From positions 1-6,606 of the forward strand of contig JAYFPL010000188.1 in assembly GCA_034927775.1 (NCBI GenBank): a DNA stretch of 6,606 nt, given 5' to 3'. Below the pieces are notes generated by a model, which was given only the letters and a program-made list of their open reading frames with translations, was not told where the DNA came from and ran no database searches. Of the stretch, positions 5,194 to 6,606 are shown piece by piece. Within the stretch, counting starts at the first letter, position 1; every line of letters begins with the position of its first letter. This DNA comes from IOR16 sp034927775. GTDB taxonomy: Bacteria; Bacillota; Clostridia; Peptostreptococcales; Anaerovoracaceae. The translations under genes and the position numbers were made by a program.

Positions 5194-5204
5194 CCATTTG
5201 TTTT
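5184..5204. repeat. 21-bp direct repeat, right copy (possible attR core)
   Basis: Identical over 21 bp to 3710-3730 in the same orientation. It includes the right half-site of site B and continues into TCCATTTG and four T. The repeat-to-repeat distance is 1474 bp, enough for only the recombinase gene. Confidence 0.8.
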
Positions 5205-5230
5205 ATATAATTATTTTGTGCAGATATACT
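5202..5230 (+). promoter_or_regulatory. Tentative promoter of the EAL phosphodiesterase gene
   Basis: A -35-like TTTATA (5202-5207, four of six matches) is 17 nt from a -10 TATACT (5225-5230, five of six). The start would be near 5237, giving a leader of about 47 nt. The -35 overlaps the end of the 21-bp direct repeat but lies outside the segment between the two spacers. AT richness makes chance matches likely. Confidence 0.35.
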
Positions 5231-5283
5231 ACTTCTATACAATTCATTTAATTTATTGATTTGAATGATAAAGGAACTTGCGT

Positions 5284-6480
5284 ATGAAACATAACTATGA
5301 AAGTAATGAATTAATTCATGAAATGAATTTATTAAAAAATACCTTTGATGTAGTGAGGCTTATTGATGTTAAAAAACATAAGCAATGCACTTTTTTATTG
5401 AAACAAACTGACATACAGTATAGTGATTATGAATGTTACTCTATGTGTAAAGAAAATCATCATATATTAAACTGCATATTAATTAAAGCATTTCAAAATA
5501 AAACAATATATACAAAGTTTGAATTCTTTCATAACGATATCTATTATTTTGTTGCAAAATATGTACAAGTAAACGGATTTGATTTTGTTTTAGAATTAAT
5601 CAGTAAAATGAACAAAAATAAAATGCTTGATTGTACTCAATACAATTCGTTAGAAATTCCAAACGATTATTCGTCCCATAAAAAAGTAAAAATTGGACGG
5701 AAACTTCCTAGAAAGAAGAATTCAATGATTTCTTTTTACAAGTTATCAGAGAGTATAAATAATAATGAATTTTACTTGCTTTATCAACCTAAAATTGAGA
5801 ATCTAACAGGCAGAGTAATCGGATTGGAAGCATTAATTCGATGGTCTAAAATGGATAGCCATTTGAATTCTTCAGAAAGTTTCATTATAAATTTTGAGAA
5901 AAATAATTTAATTCATTTAATTGATTACTATGTTTTACGTAAAATAATTGAACTGATGAGAAGTTGGAAAGAGCATAGGGAAAAAATAATACCAATATCG
6001 ATAAACATGTGTTGTTCGACATTACTTCGGGATGACTTTTTTATAACAATTAATCAGATGATGGGAAATTATACTTTTGCAAGTAAAATAGAAATTGAAA
6101 TAACCGAAAGAAATATACCGTTAGATAAGATAAGAGAGCTGACAGGTGTAGTAGAGCGACTAAAAAAATTAGGCTTTCATATTGCTTTGGATGATTTTGG
6201 AGCATATTCAGCGAATTACCCTTTGGTCTTTGAGCTTAATATAGACACTTTAAAAATAGACAAGTCTATGATTGCTAATATAAAAAGTAATGTAAAAATA
6301 CAAAAAATCTTAGAAAATATTTTTTCAACATGTAAAGCATTTGACATTCGAGTCATTGTAGAAGGGGTAGAGGAAAAAGAACAGATTGAAATACTGACAA
6401 GGATAGGGTGTCAATTTTCACAAGGCTACTATTTTTCAGAGCCGGTCTCGCTTTCTTTAATAAAGCAGACATATGGATAA
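5284..6480 (+). CDS. EAL-domain cyclic-di-GMP phosphodiesterase with N-terminal sensor-like domain
   Basis: This encodes a 398-residue soluble protein predicted to hydrolyse the second messenger c-di-GMP to pGpG. The EAL domain spans about residues 150-395 and has its signature and metal or catalytic positions: EAL (182-184) in GLEALIRW, Asn241 in SINMCC, Glu275 in EITER, DDFG (303-306), Lys324 in DTLKID, Glu360 in VEGVE, and QGYYFSEP (380-387). Activity is therefore expected. There is no GGDEF domain and no membrane helix. The first ~108 residues form a small PAS-like unit with Cys35, Cys51, Cys55 and Cys64 and the ending FVLELISKM; similar N-termini occur on clostridial GGDEF/EAL proteins, and their ligand is not known to me. 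Start ATG 5284 follows AAAGGA (5270-5275) at 8 nt; the TTG two codons earlier is too close. No clear terminator follows. It lies just outside recombination-like site B, so its expression may depend on the orientation of the recombinase block. Confidence 0.92.
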   Translation: MKHNYESNELIHEMNLLKNTFDVVRLIDVKKHKQCTFLLKQTDIQYSDYECYSMCKENHHILNCILIKAFQNKTIYTKFEFFHNDIYYFVAKYVQVNGFDFVLELISKMNKNKMLDCTQYNSLEIPNDYSSHKKVKIGRKLPRKKNSMISFYKLSESINNNEFYLLYQPKIENLTGRVIGLEALIRWSKMDSHLNSSESFIINFEKNNLIHLIDYYVLRKIIELMRSWKEHREKIIPISINMCCSTLLRDDFFITINQMMGNYTFASKIEIEITERNIPLDKIRELTGVVERLKKLGFHIALDDFGAYSANYPLVFELNIDTLKIDKSMIANIKSNVKIQKILENIFSTCKAFDIRVIVEGVEEKEQIEILTRIGCQFSQGYYFSEPVSLSLIKQTYG

Positions 6481-6499
6481 TAAAGCGGATATATTGATC
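6460..6499 (+). repeat. Imperfect 20-bp tandem duplication across the EAL gene stop codon
   Basis: 6460-6479 (ATAAAGCAGACATATGGATA) and 6480-6499 (ATAAAGCGGATATATTGATC) match at 16 of 20 positions with no gap. The second copy begins within the stop codon and is not translated in the gene's frame. It looks like an old slippage or duplication event. Confidence 0.6.
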
Positions 6500-6575
6500 A
6501 AATTCTTTTTCTTTTACAAACTAAGTCATAGATTTACAGCAACATAATAATAGGAATTCAGGAGGATTTAATAAC

Positions 6576-6606
6576 ATGAAATCATTAAAAATTCGGTTGG
6601 TGATTA
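6576..6606 (+). CDS. Start of another gene (N-terminus MKSLKIRLVI), cut by the window end
   Basis: An ATG with AGGAGG (6560-6565) 10 nt upstream opens a frame of ten codons, MKSLKIRLVI, which runs off the window. A short basic start leading into a hydrophobic run is common in membrane sensor proteins, such as chemoreceptors or membrane-bound GGDEF proteins, but ten residues cannot identify the family. The 95-nt gap after the EAL gene holds no clear terminator, so co-transcription with that gene is possible. Confidence 0.6.
   Translation, partial: MKSLKIRLVI

Noticed and set aside
3693..5204. CRISPR-like interpretation of the repeats
   Set aside because: Only two copies exist, 1.47 kb apart, flanking a recombinase gene, with no regular spacers.

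Overview
The window is AT-rich DNA with strong AGGAGG-type ribosome sites and T-tract hairpin terminators. It carries a BlaI/M56 regulatory pair and a c-di-GMP phosphodiesterase whose N-terminal domain is of a kind I associate with clostridia. I read it as a chromosomal segment of a low-GC Bacillota anaerobe, probably Clostridia/Lachnospiraceae; the family-level guess is inference only.

Layout. (1) 1-639 (+): 3' part of glnS (glutaminyl-tRNA synthetase, anticodon-binding barrels), closed by a terminator at 656-689. (2) 693-1161 (+): a BlaI/MecI-type winged-helix repressor. Its promoter carries two operator palindromes 25 bp apart, which predicts autorepression. (3) 1162-1365: spacer with a long hairpin and a second small dyad. 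(4) 1366-3632 (+): a BlaR1-like M56 membrane metalloprotease sensor. It is split by a -1 frame change at GGGGATAA (1493-1500). Its outer part is not a penicillin-binding domain but two tandem DUF4367-like units. A bidirectional terminator follows at 3645-3672. (5) 3693-5204: a tyrosine recombinase gene on the minus strand, enclosed by two elaborate recombination-site-like sequences. (6) 5284-6480 (+): an apparently catalytic EAL phosphodiesterase with a small Cys-containing N-terminal sensor-like domain. (7) 6576 onward (+): the first ten codons of another gene.

How the parts may work together. BlaI and the M56 protein form a classic signal-to-derepression pair: the membrane protease senses something outside the cell and the BlaI dimer leaves its operators. 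The target signal here is unknown, and the frame change may disable the sensor or make its synthesis depend on frameshifting.

The most interesting part is the recombinase block. Sites A (3693-3719) and B (5167-5193) each consist of a half-site, a 7-bp spacer and a half-site. The spacers are identical only when one site is inverted, and a 19-bp perfect inverted repeat (3701-3719 against 5167-5185) spans them. In direct orientation a different 21-bp perfect repeat is present (3710-3730 and 5184-5204). The spacer geometry favours DNA inversion over excision. Inversion would turn the recombinase gene to point at the EAL gene with no visible terminator between them, which suggests a self-encoded switch affecting c-di-GMP breakdown. 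A remnant of a small integrative element is the main alternative.
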